Made by a program: the position numbers and the translations under genes. 64,000 bases of DNA, taken from positions 1,528,358 through 1,592,357 of the forward strand of contig FOZF01000001.1 of NCBI GenBank assembly GCA_900113425.1, written 5' to 3'. A model generated the notes under the pieces. That model did not search any database. It was not told the origin of the DNA and worked only from the letters and a program-made list of their open reading frames with translations. Origin of the DNA: Stenotrophomonas maltophilia (lineage in GTDB: Bacteria > Pseudomonadota > Gammaproteobacteria > Xanthomonadales > Xanthomonadaceae). This document shows, piece after piece, positions 1 through 8,279 of the stretch (the stretch's first letter is position 1; each line of letters opens with the position of its first letter).

Positions 1-152
1 GGGGAAGACTCGCTGTACGGTGACGGGGGATGTGGGGCTGGGAGCCTTCCATCGCAAGGGCGCACTATAGCGTGGCGCCCCGTTGCAGCATGCGACGGAG
101 ACGGGTTTCAGCATCCTATCGACGACCTCTTGACCCTCGTACACTGCAAGGC

Positions 153-857
153 ATGACCCGTCATTCGCGCCATCCGGAACGACACAGGGCCGACCGCGTC
201 GGCTGGCTGCGCGCCGCCGTGCTCGGTGCCAACGACGGCATCGTTTCAGTGGCAGGGCTGGTGGTCGGCGTTGCCGCCAGTGGCGCATCGGCCAGCACCC
301 TGCTGGCCACCGGCCTGGCGGGCACGGTCGCGGGGGCGATGTCGATGGCCGCCGGCGAGTACGTCTCGGTGCAGACCCAGGCCGACACCGAAGGCGCCGA
401 CCTGGCAATGGAGAAGCGCGAACTGCAGGACGATCCGCACAGCGAGCTGGAAGAGCTGGCCGCCATCTACCGCCATCGTGGCCTGGCCCCGGCGCTGGCG
501 CGGCAGGTGGCCGAACAGCTCACGGCCCACGATGCCCTCGGTGCGCACGCTCGCGACGAACTGGGTATCACCGATACCCTGCGCGCCCGGCCGCTGCAGG
601 CCGCGCTGGCCTCGGCCGCAGCCTTCACCTGTGGGGCGGCCCTGCCGGTGCTGACCGCACTGCTGGCACCGGCCGACTCGGTGGCAGCGGTGACCACCGC
701 CAGCACCCTGCTGGGCCTGTGCGTGACCGGCGCGATGGCGGCCCGCGCTGGAGGTGCGCCCGCCCTGCGCGGCGCCCTGCGCGTCATGTTCTGGGGCGCA
801 CTGGCAATGGCTGCGTCCGCCGGCGTCGGCCGGCTGCTGGGAGCCCACGTGACATGA
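153..857 (+). CDS. VIT1/CCC1-family (DUF125) membrane transporter
   Basis: A 234-residue inner-membrane protein of the VIT family, which in plants and fungi moves Fe2+ or Mn2+ across membranes. The family signature VLGANDGIVS lies near the N-terminus and is followed by a small-residue-rich helix, then the conserved AAGEYVSVQTQ segment. A charged cytoplasmic stretch (about residues 85-145) separates two N-terminal helices from about three C-terminal ones. The frame stays open upstream to position 30, but the ATG at 153 starts just before the conserved motif and follows a short AAGG. The stop overlaps the next ATG as ATGA, so translation of the AraC gene is probably coupled. The substrate (iron or manganese) cannot be read from the sequence. 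Confidence 0.85.
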   Translation: MTRHSRHPERHRADRVGWLRAAVLGANDGIVSVAGLVVGVAASGASASTLLATGLAGTVAGAMSMAAGEYVSVQTQADTEGADLAMEKRELQDDPHSELEELAAIYRHRGLAPALARQVAEQLTAHDALGAHARDELGITDTLRARPLQAALASAAAFTCGAALPVLTALLAPADSVAAVTTASTLLGLCVTGAMAARAGGAPALRGALRVMFWGALAMAASAGVGRLLGAHVT

Positions 858-1678
858 CCACGATGCTGCCCGCCGCAACGGCGCTGCTGGCCGAGATGTC
901 TTCGCTGGCCGGTTGTGATCGCGCCGAGGGTTATGCCTGCATCACCGCACGGCGCGAGCATGGCGCCAGCTCGGTGGAGATTCCGCAACCGCAGTTCGCG
1001 ATCCTGCTGGAAGGACGCAAGCAGGTACGTACCGCACACCAGACGCTGGAGTTCGCGCCCGGCGACATCCTGCTGCTGACCCAGCGTTGCCGCATCGACG
1101 TGGTCAACCGTCCAGACCCGCGCAGCGGCCGTTACCTCAGCGCCATCGTGCCGCTGTGTGCGGAAGTGCTGGCCGCGGCGCGGACACTGTGGAACGAGGA
1201 ACTGCCCAGCGCCGGTCCGTCGATGGCGCGGTTGTCGCTGGCCGAACATGGCGCCGTGCTGCGCCGCTGGCGGCAATCGCTGCAGGATGGCCATTACAGC
1301 GACGCCCGGCTGGCCCTGGCCTCGATGGTGCTGACCCTGTGCCGGCAGGGCCACGGCAACCTGCTGCTGCCCACGGCACCGACACTGGGTGAGCAGATAC
1401 GGGATCGCGTCGCCGCTGAACCTGCGCGCGACTGGCAATCGCGTGATCTGGAGGAGCAGTTCGCACTGAGCGGCGCCACCCTGCGTCGTCGCCTGGCGGC
1501 CGAGCACACCAGCCTGCGCCAGCTGCTGACCGAGGCACGACTGGCCCACGCCATGCAGTTGCTGTACACCACCGACCTGCCACTGAAGACCGTGGCCGCA
1601 CGCGCGGGCTACCGTTCCGCGGCCAGTTTCAGCAAGCGCTTCGCCGAGCAGTACGGACTGGCTCCTACAGACATTTGA
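854..1678 (+). CDS. AraC-family transcriptional regulator
   Basis: A 274-residue regulator. The N-terminal half resembles the AraC_N (PF06719) type: a cupin-like segment with FAILLEGRKQV and a GDILLL turn near residues 40-75. The C-terminal third carries two helix-turn-helix units, one around SGATLRRRL and the second with the typical AARAGYRSAASFSKRF ending. The start at 854 overlaps the preceding stop in ATGA. A longer reading from 719 would run inside the upstream transporter gene. The coupling suggests the regulator and the VIT transporter act in the same response, possibly metal or oxidative stress, but the effector is unknown. Confidence 0.88.
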   Translation: MTTMLPAATALLAEMSSLAGCDRAEGYACITARREHGASSVEIPQPQFAILLEGRKQVRTAHQTLEFAPGDILLLTQRCRIDVVNRPDPRSGRYLSAIVPLCAEVLAAARTLWNEELPSAGPSMARLSLAEHGAVLRRWRQSLQDGHYSDARLALASMVLTLCRQGHGNLLLPTAPTLGEQIRDRVAAEPARDWQSRDLEEQFALSGATLRRRLAAEHTSLRQLLTEARLAHAMQLLYTTDLPLKTVAARAGYRSAASFSKRFAEQYGLAPTDI

Positions 1679-1686
1679 GGGGGTCA

Positions 1687-2067
1687 GGCAGGGCTGCGCC
1701 CTGCACCCGCAGAGGCAATTGCAAGAGCCGAAGCAACAGCAACAGCGTGCATTCCGTGGGAAGGCGAAGCACTGTGCGCCGCCTTCGACAGATTCCGGCG
1801 GCTGATCGAATGAAATCCCGGGGTCAGATCCGTTTTCCTGCGGAAACGGATCTGACCCCAAGAGCATTTCCGACAGATCGTGGAAAACTGTCGAAGGCGG
1901 GGTGGGTCCGGTTGCGGGGGCGTGAGCGCCATGGATGGCGCGACCGAGCCTACAGGGACGTATTTACGGCGTCCCCCGCAGCCGGACCCACCCCGCCATC
2001 CCACGGACAGCCCGCTGTTGCCGTTGCTTCGGCTGTTGCCTCTGCGGGTGCAGGGCGCAGCCCTGCC
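1687..2067. repeat. Composite nested inverted repeat, about 380 bp
   Basis: This fills most of the gene-free stretch 1679-2176. The outer arms lie at 1687-1746 and 2013-2067; they begin GGCAGGGCTGCGCCCTGC and are near-perfect reverse complements. Inner arms at 1896-1922 and 1970-1997 are also reverse complements (GGCGGGGTGGGTCCGG side). A smaller palindrome at 1820-1859 pairs GGGGTCAGATCC with GGATCTGACCCC. A further short pair (CGACAG/CTGTCG) spans 1871-1893. No coding capacity is convincing here. It looks like several intergenic repeat units inserted into one another, non-autonomous and of unknown origin. Confidence 0.8.
1820..1859. repeat. Palindrome inside the composite repeat
   Basis: Arms starting GGGGTCAGATCCGT and ending ACGGATCTGACCCC can pair over about 18 bp with one bulged T and a tiny loop. 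It could form a hairpin in either strand. Its position after an AraC gene suggests it may also end transcription, although no T-run follows. Confidence 0.75.
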
Positions 2068-2176
2068 AGCACACTCTCTTCCCTGAGCATTCCGCGCAGC
2101 GGTTTGAGCGCCCCGCGCACGCCGGCCACGGCACGCTAGCCGCAACGGAACCGCCCGTCCTCCATCGAGAACCCTC

Positions 2177-3148
2177 ATGACCCTGCATCACCTGCCGCTG
2201 CGCGGCACCCTGCTGCTGGCCCTGGCTGCGCTGCCGCTGACCGCACTCGCCGAAGCCACCTCACCCGCCCCCACCCGGCAGATGCCCGGCGTCTATCACC
2301 ACCGCATCGGCACCCTGCAGGTCACCGCCCTGTTCGATGGCGTGGTCGCACTCGGCCGGCAGGAAGTGGTCGACGTGCCGCCGACGCTGGTCACCCGCCT
2401 GCTGGAAGGCCGCTATGTCCCCGAAGACAGCAAGGGCCTGCAGACCGCGGTCAATGCTTACCTGATCCGCCAGGGCAATCACCTCACCCTGGTCGACACG
2501 GGCACCGCACAGTGCTTCGGTCCCGGCCTGGGCCAGGTGCTGGGCAACCTGCGTGCCGCAGGCGTGGACCCCGCCGAGGTGGACGACATCCTGCTCACCC
2601 ACGCCCACCCCGACCATCTGTGCGGCGTGCTCGACGCACAGGGCAGGCCGGCCTATCCGAACGCGACGGTGTGGCTGTCCAAGGCGGACGCGGACTACTG
2701 GCTCAACCCGGCCAGCGAAACCACCGCACCGGAGGGCGTGCGCTTTGCCTTCCCGCTCGCGCGCACCGCCGTGGCGCCTTACCAGGCCAGCGGCCACCTG
2801 CGCACCTTTCAGCCCGGCGATGCCCTCCCAGGCGGTGCGCGGGCGCTGGATACCCATGGCCACACCCCCGGCCACGTCTCCTACCGGTTCGACAGCCAGG
2901 GCCAGTCACTGCTGGTGTGGGGCGACGTGCTGCACTTCCACGCGGTGCAGTTCGCCCACCCGGAAGCCGCGTTCGAGGCCGATTCGGACCGCAAGGCGGC
3001 CACGGCCAGCCGCCGCAGCCTGTTGCAGCAGGCCACCGCCGGGGCGTGGTGGGTGGCGGGTGCGCATCTGCCTTTCCCGGGCCTGGGCCACGTGCGCAGG
3101 GACGGCCAGGCCTATGCCTGGGTGCCGGCGGAGTATTCGCCGCTGTGA
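2177..3148 (+). CDS. Exported metallo-beta-lactamase-fold hydrolase
   Basis: A 323-residue protein with a Sec signal peptide (hydrophobic 8-25, ALA end). The zinc motif HAHPDH spans residues 142-147. Downstream are the HGHTPGH segment, the WGDVLH segment with a metal-bridging Asp, and a final AGAHLPFPG carrying the last His, so the set of metal ligands looks complete. Related proteins include lactonases, including AHL-degrading ones, and class B3-like hydrolases; the substrate cannot be assigned here. The ATG at 2177 gives a clean signal peptide. It stands alone, with a repeat composite upstream and a hairpin plus SMAG element downstream. Confidence 0.85.
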   Translation: MTLHHLPLRGTLLLALAALPLTALAEATSPAPTRQMPGVYHHRIGTLQVTALFDGVVALGRQEVVDVPPTLVTRLLEGRYVPEDSKGLQTAVNAYLIRQGNHLTLVDTGTAQCFGPGLGQVLGNLRAAGVDPAEVDDILLTHAHPDHLCGVLDAQGRPAYPNATVWLSKADADYWLNPASETTAPEGVRFAFPLARTAVAPYQASGHLRTFQPGDALPGGARALDTHGHTPGHVSYRFDSQGQSLLVWGDVLHFHAVQFAHPEAAFEADSDRKAATASRRSLLQQATAGAWWVAGAHLPFPGLGHVRRDGQAYAWVPAEYSPL

Positions 3149-3152
3149 GGGT

Positions 3153-3172
3153 GTGCCGACCAAGGTCGGCAC
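3153..3172. terminator. GTGCCGAC/GTCGGCAC hairpin
   Basis: An 8-bp perfect stem with a 4-nt loop just after the hydrolase stop and ahead of the convergent engB end. There is no T-run, so it may act as a weak bidirectional terminator or simply be a repeat-family member. Confidence 0.45.
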
Positions 3173-3183
3173 CCACCGATCCG

Positions 3184-3206
3184 GTAGCGCCGGGCCATGC
3201 CCGGCG
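3184..3206 (+). repeat. SMAG-type palindrome
   Basis: Begins GTAGCGCCGGGC and folds onto GCCCGGCG. This 23-nt unit recurs at least nine more times in the window. It matches the SMAG (Stenotrophomonas maltophilia GTAG) family, which resembles REP sequences. It lies between the convergent hydrolase and engB genes. Confidence 0.85.
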
Positions 3207-3215
3207 GGCAAGAGG

Positions 3216-3818
3216 TTATTCCAGCCCCAGCCAGCCACCGATCACGGCACGGGCTTCGTCCACGCCGGTGCGGTCTTCGCCGGAAAACACCTGCACGCTG
3301 ACGCTGTCGCCGTAGGCCGACTGCAGCTCCTTGCGCACCTTCTGCAGCGTCTGCATCTGCTGGCCACGGCCCAGCTTGTCGGCCTTGGTCAGCAGCGCAT
3401 GCGCCGGCAGGCCGCGCTGTACGGCGTAGGACAGCATCTGGCGGTCGTAGTCCTTCAACGGGTGGCGGATGTCCATCACCACCACCAGCCCCTTCAGCGC
3501 CTCCCGGGTACGGAAGTACCTGTCGATGAAGGCCTGCCAGTGCGCCTGCAGCTCCAGCGGCACCTTGGCGTAGCCGTAGCCGGGAAGATCGACCAGGCTT
3601 GCCTCCGGGGTGATCTGGAAGAACACCAGCTGCTGCGTGCGGCCGGGGGTCTTGGAGACGCGGGCCAGGGCATTCTGCCGGGTCAACGCGTTGAGGGCGC
3701 TGGACTTGCCGGCGTTGGAGCGGCCGGCGAAGGCCACTTCGGCCCCTTCGTCGGGCGGCAGCTGCCGCGCGTTGTGGGCCGAGAGGTGGTAACGGGCGCG
3801 TTCAAGGAGCAATGACAT
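3216..3818 (-). CDS. engB: Ribosome-biogenesis GTPase EngB/YsxC (YihA)
   Basis: A TrmE-Era-EngA-like GTPase of about 200 residues, needed for maturation of the large ribosomal subunit. The nucleotide-binding motifs are clear: G1 GRSNAGKS, G2 region SKTPGRTQ, G3 DLPGYG, G4 TKADK and a late SGED-type G5. Length fits the family. Two in-frame ATGs sit six bases apart (3824 and 3818); I use the inner one because homologues begin MSxLxERARYHLS. It is transcribed towards the hydrolase gene and divergently from cytochrome c4. Confidence 0.95.
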   Translation of the reverse strand: MSLLLERARYHLSAHNARQLPPDEGAEVAFAGRSNAGKSSALNALTRQNALARVSKTPGRTQQLVFFQITPEASLVDLPGYGYAKVPLELQAHWQAFIDRYFRTREALKGLVVVMDIRHPLKDYDRQMLSYAVQRGLPAHALLTKADKLGRGQQMQTLQKVRKELQSAYGDSVSVQVFSGEDRTGVDEARAVIGGWLGLE

Positions 3819-3974
3819 GCGCATAGGATCGCATGTTGCGGCGCCGCGCGCCCGTGCCAGCGGCCCCAGCGGGGATTTTGCTGCACTGCTTCGTTGACCG
3901 TGCGTGGAAACGCCGTTGATAATCCGGGCGATGCCGGCGGCCACCGCCCGGCCCGGTCCATACGGAGCTTTAGC

Positions 3975-4775
3975 ATGCGCCACGCTCGCGTTCTTGCCGT
4001 ATCCGCCCTTGCCACTGCTGTCGTTGTTGCCGCCGCTGCGTTCGCGCAGACCACGTTGACCCCGCTGCCCGACAACGGGCCGATCAACACCGCCTCGCTG
4101 GAGGTGGATTTCAGCAAGACGACCTGGGGCGATGCCAAGGCCGGCCAGGGCAAGGCTGCGGCCTGCGCGGCCTGCCATGGTGCCGACGGCAATTCCACGG
4201 TCGAGATGTACCCGTCCATTGCCGGCCAGAGCGAGCGCTATGTCGCCCAGCAGATGGCCCTGATCGCCAACGGCCAGCGCAGCTCCGGTGCGGCCGTGGC
4301 GATGGTGCCCTTCGTACAGAACCTCACCCCGCAGGACATGCGCGACATCGGCGCGTTCTTCGCCACGCAGAAGGCTACCGCCGGCATCGCCGACGACACC
4401 GCGGTGACCGAAGGCCCCTACAAGGGCATGAAGTTCTACCAGATCGGCCAGCAGCTGTACCGCGGCGGCGACGCGTCGCGCGGGCTGCCGGCCTGCATGG
4501 CCTGTCACGGCCCCAGCGGCGCCGGCAACCCGGGCCCGGCCTACCCGCATATCGGTGGCCAGCACGCCAGCTATGTCGCGCGCCGCCTGCAGGAGTACCA
4601 GGCCGGGCAGACCAACGAAACCGACAAGGCACACTTCCAGATCATGGCCGCGGTGGCACAGAAGCTGACCGAACAGGAAGTGCAGGCGCTGTCCAGCTAC
4701 CTGCAGGGCCTGCACAACCGGGCCGACGACGTGGCCACCGAAGCCACACCGGCACGACCGGCCGCCGCCCCCTGA
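3975..4775 (+). CDS. Diheme cytochrome c4
   Basis: A 266-residue periplasmic protein with a signal peptide (residues 1-24, AFA-Q) and two CXXCH haem-attachment sites: CAACH at 64-68 and CMACH at 174-178. The two domains have similar layout, as expected for cytochrome c4, an electron donor to terminal oxidases. Met ligands are available in both halves (MVPFVQ near 110 and a QIMAA segment later). The C-terminus has a short Ala/Pro tail. The ATG at 3975 gives the signal peptide, while the open frame upstream to 3894 does not. A terminator follows, then dsbA. The association with Dsb proteins fits shared roles in periplasmic thiol and haem handling. Confidence 0.92.
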   Translation: MRHARVLAVSALATAVVVAAAAFAQTTLTPLPDNGPINTASLEVDFSKTTWGDAKAGQGKAAACAACHGADGNSTVEMYPSIAGQSERYVAQQMALIANGQRSSGAAVAMVPFVQNLTPQDMRDIGAFFATQKATAGIADDTAVTEGPYKGMKFYQIGQQLYRGGDASRGLPACMACHGPSGAGNPGPAYPHIGGQHASYVARRLQEYQAGQTNETDKAHFQIMAAVAQKLTEQEVQALSSYLQGLHNRADDVATEATPARPAAAP

Positions 4776-4832
4776 CCGCCACTGGTCGGCCCGGGCCGCC
4801 ACCACGGCCCGCGCCTGCGGTATGTTTCCTTC

Positions 4833-4862
4833 ACGCCGGCGACTGCGCCGGCGTTGCTTTTT
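4833..4862 (+). terminator. Rho-independent terminator after cytochrome c4
   Basis: A 9-bp perfect stem ACGCCGGCG/CGCCGGCGT with loop ACTG, followed by TGCTTTTT. It ends the cytochrome gene, and it sits only 18 nt before the dsbA start, so dsbA would need a promoter inside or upstream of this element. Confidence 0.85.
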
Positions 4863-4880
4863 CAACGGAGATGCGTGTCG

Positions 4881-5528
4881 ATGAGGTTGATTCCCCGCCT
4901 GCTGTTGTCCCTGCTGGTGCTGCTGCCGATGGCCGCCAGTGCCGCCCCTGCCGCAGCCCCGCTGGTCGAAGGTCGCGACTACGAGCGCATCGCCCAGGCC
5001 GGTCCGTTCCAGCCGCTCGCCGGCAAGATCGAAGTGGTCGAGGTGTTCGGCTACACCTGCCCGCACTGCGCGCGTTTCGAACCGCAGCTGGAAGCCTGGG
5101 CGGCCAAGCTGCCGGCGGATGTGCGCTTCACTCCGGTGCCGGCGGCGTTCGGCGGGCCGTGGGATACCTGGGCGCTGGCCTATTACGCCGCCGAAGAAGT
5201 CGGCGTCGCCAAGCGCAGCCATGCGGCCGTGTTCAAGGCACTGCACGAGCAGGGCACCCTGCCGATGCAGAATGTCTCGGCCGATGAGCTCGCCACCTTC
5301 TACAAGGGCTACGGCGTGGCGCCCGAGCGTTACATCCAGGCCCTGCGGGGCGACGCCGTGCAGAAGAAGGTCGATGCGGCGCGGGCATTCGCCCAGCGCA
5401 CCCGCATCCCCGGTACCCCGGCGCTGATCATCAACGGCCAGTATCTGGTCCGCGGCAACAGCTTCGACGACCAGCTGCGTATTGCCTCGGCGCTGATCGC
5501 CCAGGTCCGCGCCAACCGCGGCCGCTGA
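4881..5528 (+). CDS. dsbA: Thiol:disulfide interchange protein DsbA
   Basis: A 215-residue periplasmic oxidoreductase that introduces disulfides into exported proteins. The signal peptide covers about residues 1-21. The thioredoxin active site is CPHC at residues 60-63 within VEVFGYTCPHCARF, as in DsbA. The cis-Pro loop reads RIPGTPALIING. The ATG at 4881 follows a purine-rich ACGGAG; the upstream in-frame codons from 4854 would place residues before a good signal peptide. The next gene encodes a second, lipoprotein DsbA homologue about 100 nt downstream, probably on the same transcript. Confidence 0.93.
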   Translation: MRLIPRLLLSLLVLLPMAASAAPAAAPLVEGRDYERIAQAGPFQPLAGKIEVVEVFGYTCPHCARFEPQLEAWAAKLPADVRFTPVPAAFGGPWDTWALAYYAAEEVGVAKRSHAAVFKALHEQGTLPMQNVSADELATFYKGYGVAPERYIQALRGDAVQKKVDAARAFAQRTRIPGTPALIINGQYLVRGNSFDDQLRIASALIAQVRANRGR

Positions 5529-5634
5529 ACCAACGCCCACTCCCGACACGGCGCTGTCGCCGCCGCGTGTCATCATTTCCCCCTGGCCGGCGCCCGCCGC
5601 CGGCCCCACCATTCCAGATGCTGGAGACGCTTCC

Positions 5635-6462
5635 ATGAAGATCCGCTACGCCCTCGCACTCGCAGCGCTGCTGCCGATCCTGGCGGCCTGCAAGGCCGAC
5701 GACGGCACCGCCAACACCTCCGCCGCCCCGGCCGAGCCGACCACCACCCCGGCCAGCACCGAGCCCGCTGCGGCACCGGCCACTGACAACGCAGGCGCGG
5801 CCCCGGCAGCCGAAGGCGAGAAGGCCGCCGAAGCCGCTCCAGCGGCCGCTCCGGCCCCGACCACCACCGCACTGACCGGTCCGGCGCCGGTGGCCGGTGA
5901 GGACTACCAGGAAATTCCGAACGGCCAGCCCTTCCAACCGGTTGCCGGCAAGGTCGAAGTGGTCGAGATCTTCGGCTACGTCTGCCCGGCCTGCGCCGCC
6001 TTCCAGCCGCTGGTCGGCCCGTGGAAGGCCGGTCTGCCGGGCGACGTGAACTTCGTCTACGTGCCCGCCATGTTCGGCGGCACCTGGGACGACTACGCCC
6101 GCGCCTTCTATGCCGCGCAGACGCTGGGCGTGCAGGAAAAGACCCACGAGGCGCTGTACGCCGCCATCCACGCGCAGAAGACCCTGAAGGGTGAGCGCGG
6201 CCGTGACTCGGTCGAGGACATCGCCAAGTTCTACGCCGGTTACGGCGTTGATCCGAAGCAGTTCGCCGCCACCATGGGCAGCTTCGCGGTGAATGCCAAG
6301 ACCAACTCGGCCAAGCAGTTCGCGCAGCGCAGCCAGATCAGCGGCACCCCGTCGATCATCGTCAACGGCAAGTACCTGGTGAAGGGCAAGAGCTTCCCGG
6401 ACATGCTGCGCATCGCCGACCACCTGATCGCCCGCGAGCGCGGTGCGGCCCAGGCTCACTGA
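5635..6462 (+). CDS. DsbA-family lipoprotein thioredoxin
   Basis: A 275-residue DsbA paralogue. It has a lipobox (LAAC, Cys19) and an Ala/Pro/Thr-rich linker over about residues 20-85, so the domain is predicted to be tethered to a membrane by a lipid. The active site is CPAC at residues 117-120, unlike the CPHC of its neighbour, which should alter redox potential. The remainder aligns well with the upstream DsbA (AMFGGTWDDYARAFYAAQ, SGTPSIIVNGKYLVKG). The tandem arrangement points to duplication followed by divergence of anchor and redox motif. Confidence 0.9.
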   Translation: MKIRYALALAALLPILAACKADDGTANTSAAPAEPTTTPASTEPAAAPATDNAGAAPAAEGEKAAEAAPAAAPAPTTTALTGPAPVAGEDYQEIPNGQPFQPVAGKVEVVEIFGYVCPACAAFQPLVGPWKAGLPGDVNFVYVPAMFGGTWDDYARAFYAAQTLGVQEKTHEALYAAIHAQKTLKGERGRDSVEDIAKFYAGYGVDPKQFAATMGSFAVNAKTNSAKQFAQRSQISGTPSIIVNGKYLVKGKSFPDMLRIADHLIARERGAAQAH

Positions 6463-6485
6463 TCCAAGAGAAGCTGTCCCCGGCC

Positions 6486-7253
6486 GTGAATTCCCCCTCT
6501 ACACGGACCCTGCGTCTGCTGACGGCCAACATCCAGGCCGGCTCCAGTACCCGCCGCTACAGCGACTATGTGACCCGCAGCTGGTCACATGCGCTGCCGG
6601 CGGGTCGCAAGCGCAGCAGTCTTGATGCGATTGCCACACTGGCGCGTGGGCACGACATCGTTGGCCTGCAGGAAGCCGACCCAGGCAGCCTGCGTTCGGG
6701 CTTCACCAACCAGACCCACTACCTGGCCCAGCGTGCCGGCTTCAACTACTGGAGCCACCAGCCGAACCGGCGCATGGGCGGGGTGGCATCCAGTGCCAAC
6801 GGCCTGCTGAGCAAACTGGAGCCGGTGGAGGTGCAGGACCACGCCCTGCCCGGCCGCATCGGCGGGCGTGGCGTGCTGCTGGCCAGGTTCGGTGATGGCA
6901 GGGACGGCTTGGCCGTGGCTGTGGCCCACCTCTCGCTGGGTGCCGGCTCGCGGATGGCACAGCTCGGTTTCATCGCCGAGCTGCTGTCCGACCATCCCAA
7001 TGCCGTGCTGATGGGTGACTTCAACTGCCTGGCCGAACGGCCGGAAATGCAGGTGCTGTACCAGAAGACCCGGCTGCAGCCTCCAGGCTGCATCGTGCCG
7101 ACCTTCCCCAGCTGGCGTCCGGACCGCGCCATCGACCACATCCTGGTCAGCAGCGGCCTGCAGACCCGCGCGGTCGAAGCCGTACCGGCGGCCTTCTCGG
7201 ACCATCTGGCGCTGGCCATGGCCATCGACGTACCGGCCAGCGCCCTGCGCTGA
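6486..7253 (+). CDS. Endonuclease/exonuclease/phosphatase-family protein
   Basis: A 255-residue metal-dependent phosphoesterase-fold protein without a signal peptide. Motifs of the family are visible: LLTANIQAG near the start (Asn metal ligand), GLQEAD (catalytic Glu), the AHLSLG His, MGDFNCL (Asp/Asn pair) and the C-terminal RAIDHILVS with SDHLALAM. The likely start is the GTG at 6486, which begins 23 nt after the DsbA-like stop, so it may belong to the same operon. Such proteins range from DNA repair nucleases to lipid phosphatases; the substrate cannot be assigned. Confidence 0.85.
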   Translation: MNSPSTRTLRLLTANIQAGSSTRRYSDYVTRSWSHALPAGRKRSSLDAIATLARGHDIVGLQEADPGSLRSGFTNQTHYLAQRAGFNYWSHQPNRRMGGVASSANGLLSKLEPVEVQDHALPGRIGGRGVLLARFGDGRDGLAVAVAHLSLGAGSRMAQLGFIAELLSDHPNAVLMGDFNCLAERPEMQVLYQKTRLQPPGCIVPTFPSWRPDRAIDHILVSSGLQTRAVEAVPAAFSDHLALAMAIDVPASALR

Positions 7254-7256
7254 TCG

Positions 7257-7316
7257 GTAGCGCCGGGCCATGCCCGGCGAACGGAACCCAATCCGCCGGG
7301 CATGGCCCGGCGCTAC
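7257..7316. repeat. Inverted pair of SMAG palindromes
   Basis: One unit on the plus strand (7257-7279, starts GTAGCGCCGGGC) and one inverted unit (7294-7316, ends CCCGGCGCTAC), with 14 nt between. A partial third copy follows at about 7322. The pair lies between the convergent phosphoesterase and RhtA-like genes, the head-to-head dimer layout typical of SMAG and REP elements. Confidence 0.85.
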
Positions 7317-7331
7317 CAGTACAGCCCGGCG

Positions 7332-8207
7332 CTACCCCGCCTGCACCGCCGGCGCCTTCGACCGCCGCGCCGTCATCGTGCTCCCCACCGAAGCGACCAC
7401 GGTGCAGCCGATCGCCAGCCACTGCAGCCCGTGCAGGTGTTCCTGCAGCAGCAGCATCGCCCACAGCGCGGCCACCGCCGGCTCCATGCTGATCAGGATG
7501 CCAAAGGTTTCCTTCGGCAGGCGCTTGAGCGCCATCATCTCCAGCGACATCGGAATCGCACTGGACACCAGTGCCACCAGCAGGCCCGCCAGCAGGATCT
7601 TCGGATCGAGCAGGGCCGCGCCGGCGTGGATCACCCCGACCGGCACCACCACCAGCGACGCCGCCAGCAGGCCCAGCGACACCGAATGGCCGGCATGCAG
7701 GTGCCCGGCGCGCTTGCCGAACACGATGTACAGGCCCCAGCACGCGGCCGCACCCAGTGCATACAGCACGCCCACCGGATCCAGTGCCGCCCCACCGCCC
7801 AGCGGCAACAGCAGCAGCAGGCCGACCACTGCACATCCCACCCACAGGAAATCGATCGGGCGCCGTGACGACAGCATCGCCACGGTCAACGGCCCGGTGA
7901 ACTCGATGGCCACTGCGATGCCGAACGGGATCGTGCGGATGGCCATGTAGAACAGCAGGTTCATCAGGCCCAGCGTGAGCCCGTAACGCAGGATGGTGAT
8001 CGCATCCGCGCGGTGGGTCTTCCAGCGCCAGGGTCGCCAGAACAGCAGCAGCAACAGTGCGGAGAAGCCCACGCGCAGCGCGCTGGTGCCCTGCGCGCCG
8101 ACCAGCGGGAACAGGTGCTTTGCATAGGACGTGCCAACGGACAGCGCGGTTACCGAGCCGAGCACCGCCAGCGCCGGCAACATCGGCGCGAATCGTGAAG
8201 TCTGCAT
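7332..8207 (-). CDS. EamA/RhtA-like amino-acid (threonine/homoserine) exporter
   Basis: A 291-residue integral membrane protein with about ten hydrophobic helices arranged as two five-helix repeats, the EamA (DMT) layout. Recognisable segments include GTSYAKHLFPLVGAQGTSALR near the N-terminus and the second-half PKETFGILISMEPAVAAL, close to RhtA of enteric bacteria, which exports threonine and homoserine. It is divergent from an Lrp-family regulator with only a short gap, the usual pairing of a transporter with its local regulator. The exact substrate is inferred from family resemblance. Confidence 0.82.
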   Translation of the reverse strand: MQTSRFAPMLPALAVLGSVTALSVGTSYAKHLFPLVGAQGTSALRVGFSALLLLLFWRPWRWKTHRADAITILRYGLTLGLMNLLFYMAIRTIPFGIAVAIEFTGPLTVAMLSSRRPIDFLWVGCAVVGLLLLLPLGGGAALDPVGVLYALGAAACWGLYIVFGKRAGHLHAGHSVSLGLLAASLVVVPVGVIHAGAALLDPKILLAGLLVALVSSAIPMSLEMMALKRLPKETFGILISMEPAVAALWAMLLLQEHLHGLQWLAIGCTVVASVGSTMTARRSKAPAVQAG

Positions 8208-8279
8208 GCGTCCAGTCTATTGCGTCGACGGCGAGCACTTGGCTCAATTACCGGCCCGTCCATGCAACTTCTGCTCACC

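Noticed and set aside
2177-3148. Class B3 metallo-beta-lactamase such as L1
   Set aside because: The metal motif is HAHPDH and the overall sequence resembles lactonase-type hydrolases; L1 has a different HADH-type motif and length.
3216-5636. 806-codon leftward open frame across engB, cytochrome c4 and dsbA
   Set aside because: Only the last 201 codons (engB) have protein-family motifs. The rest is antisense to two clear genes and low in complexity, as is common in high-GC DNA.
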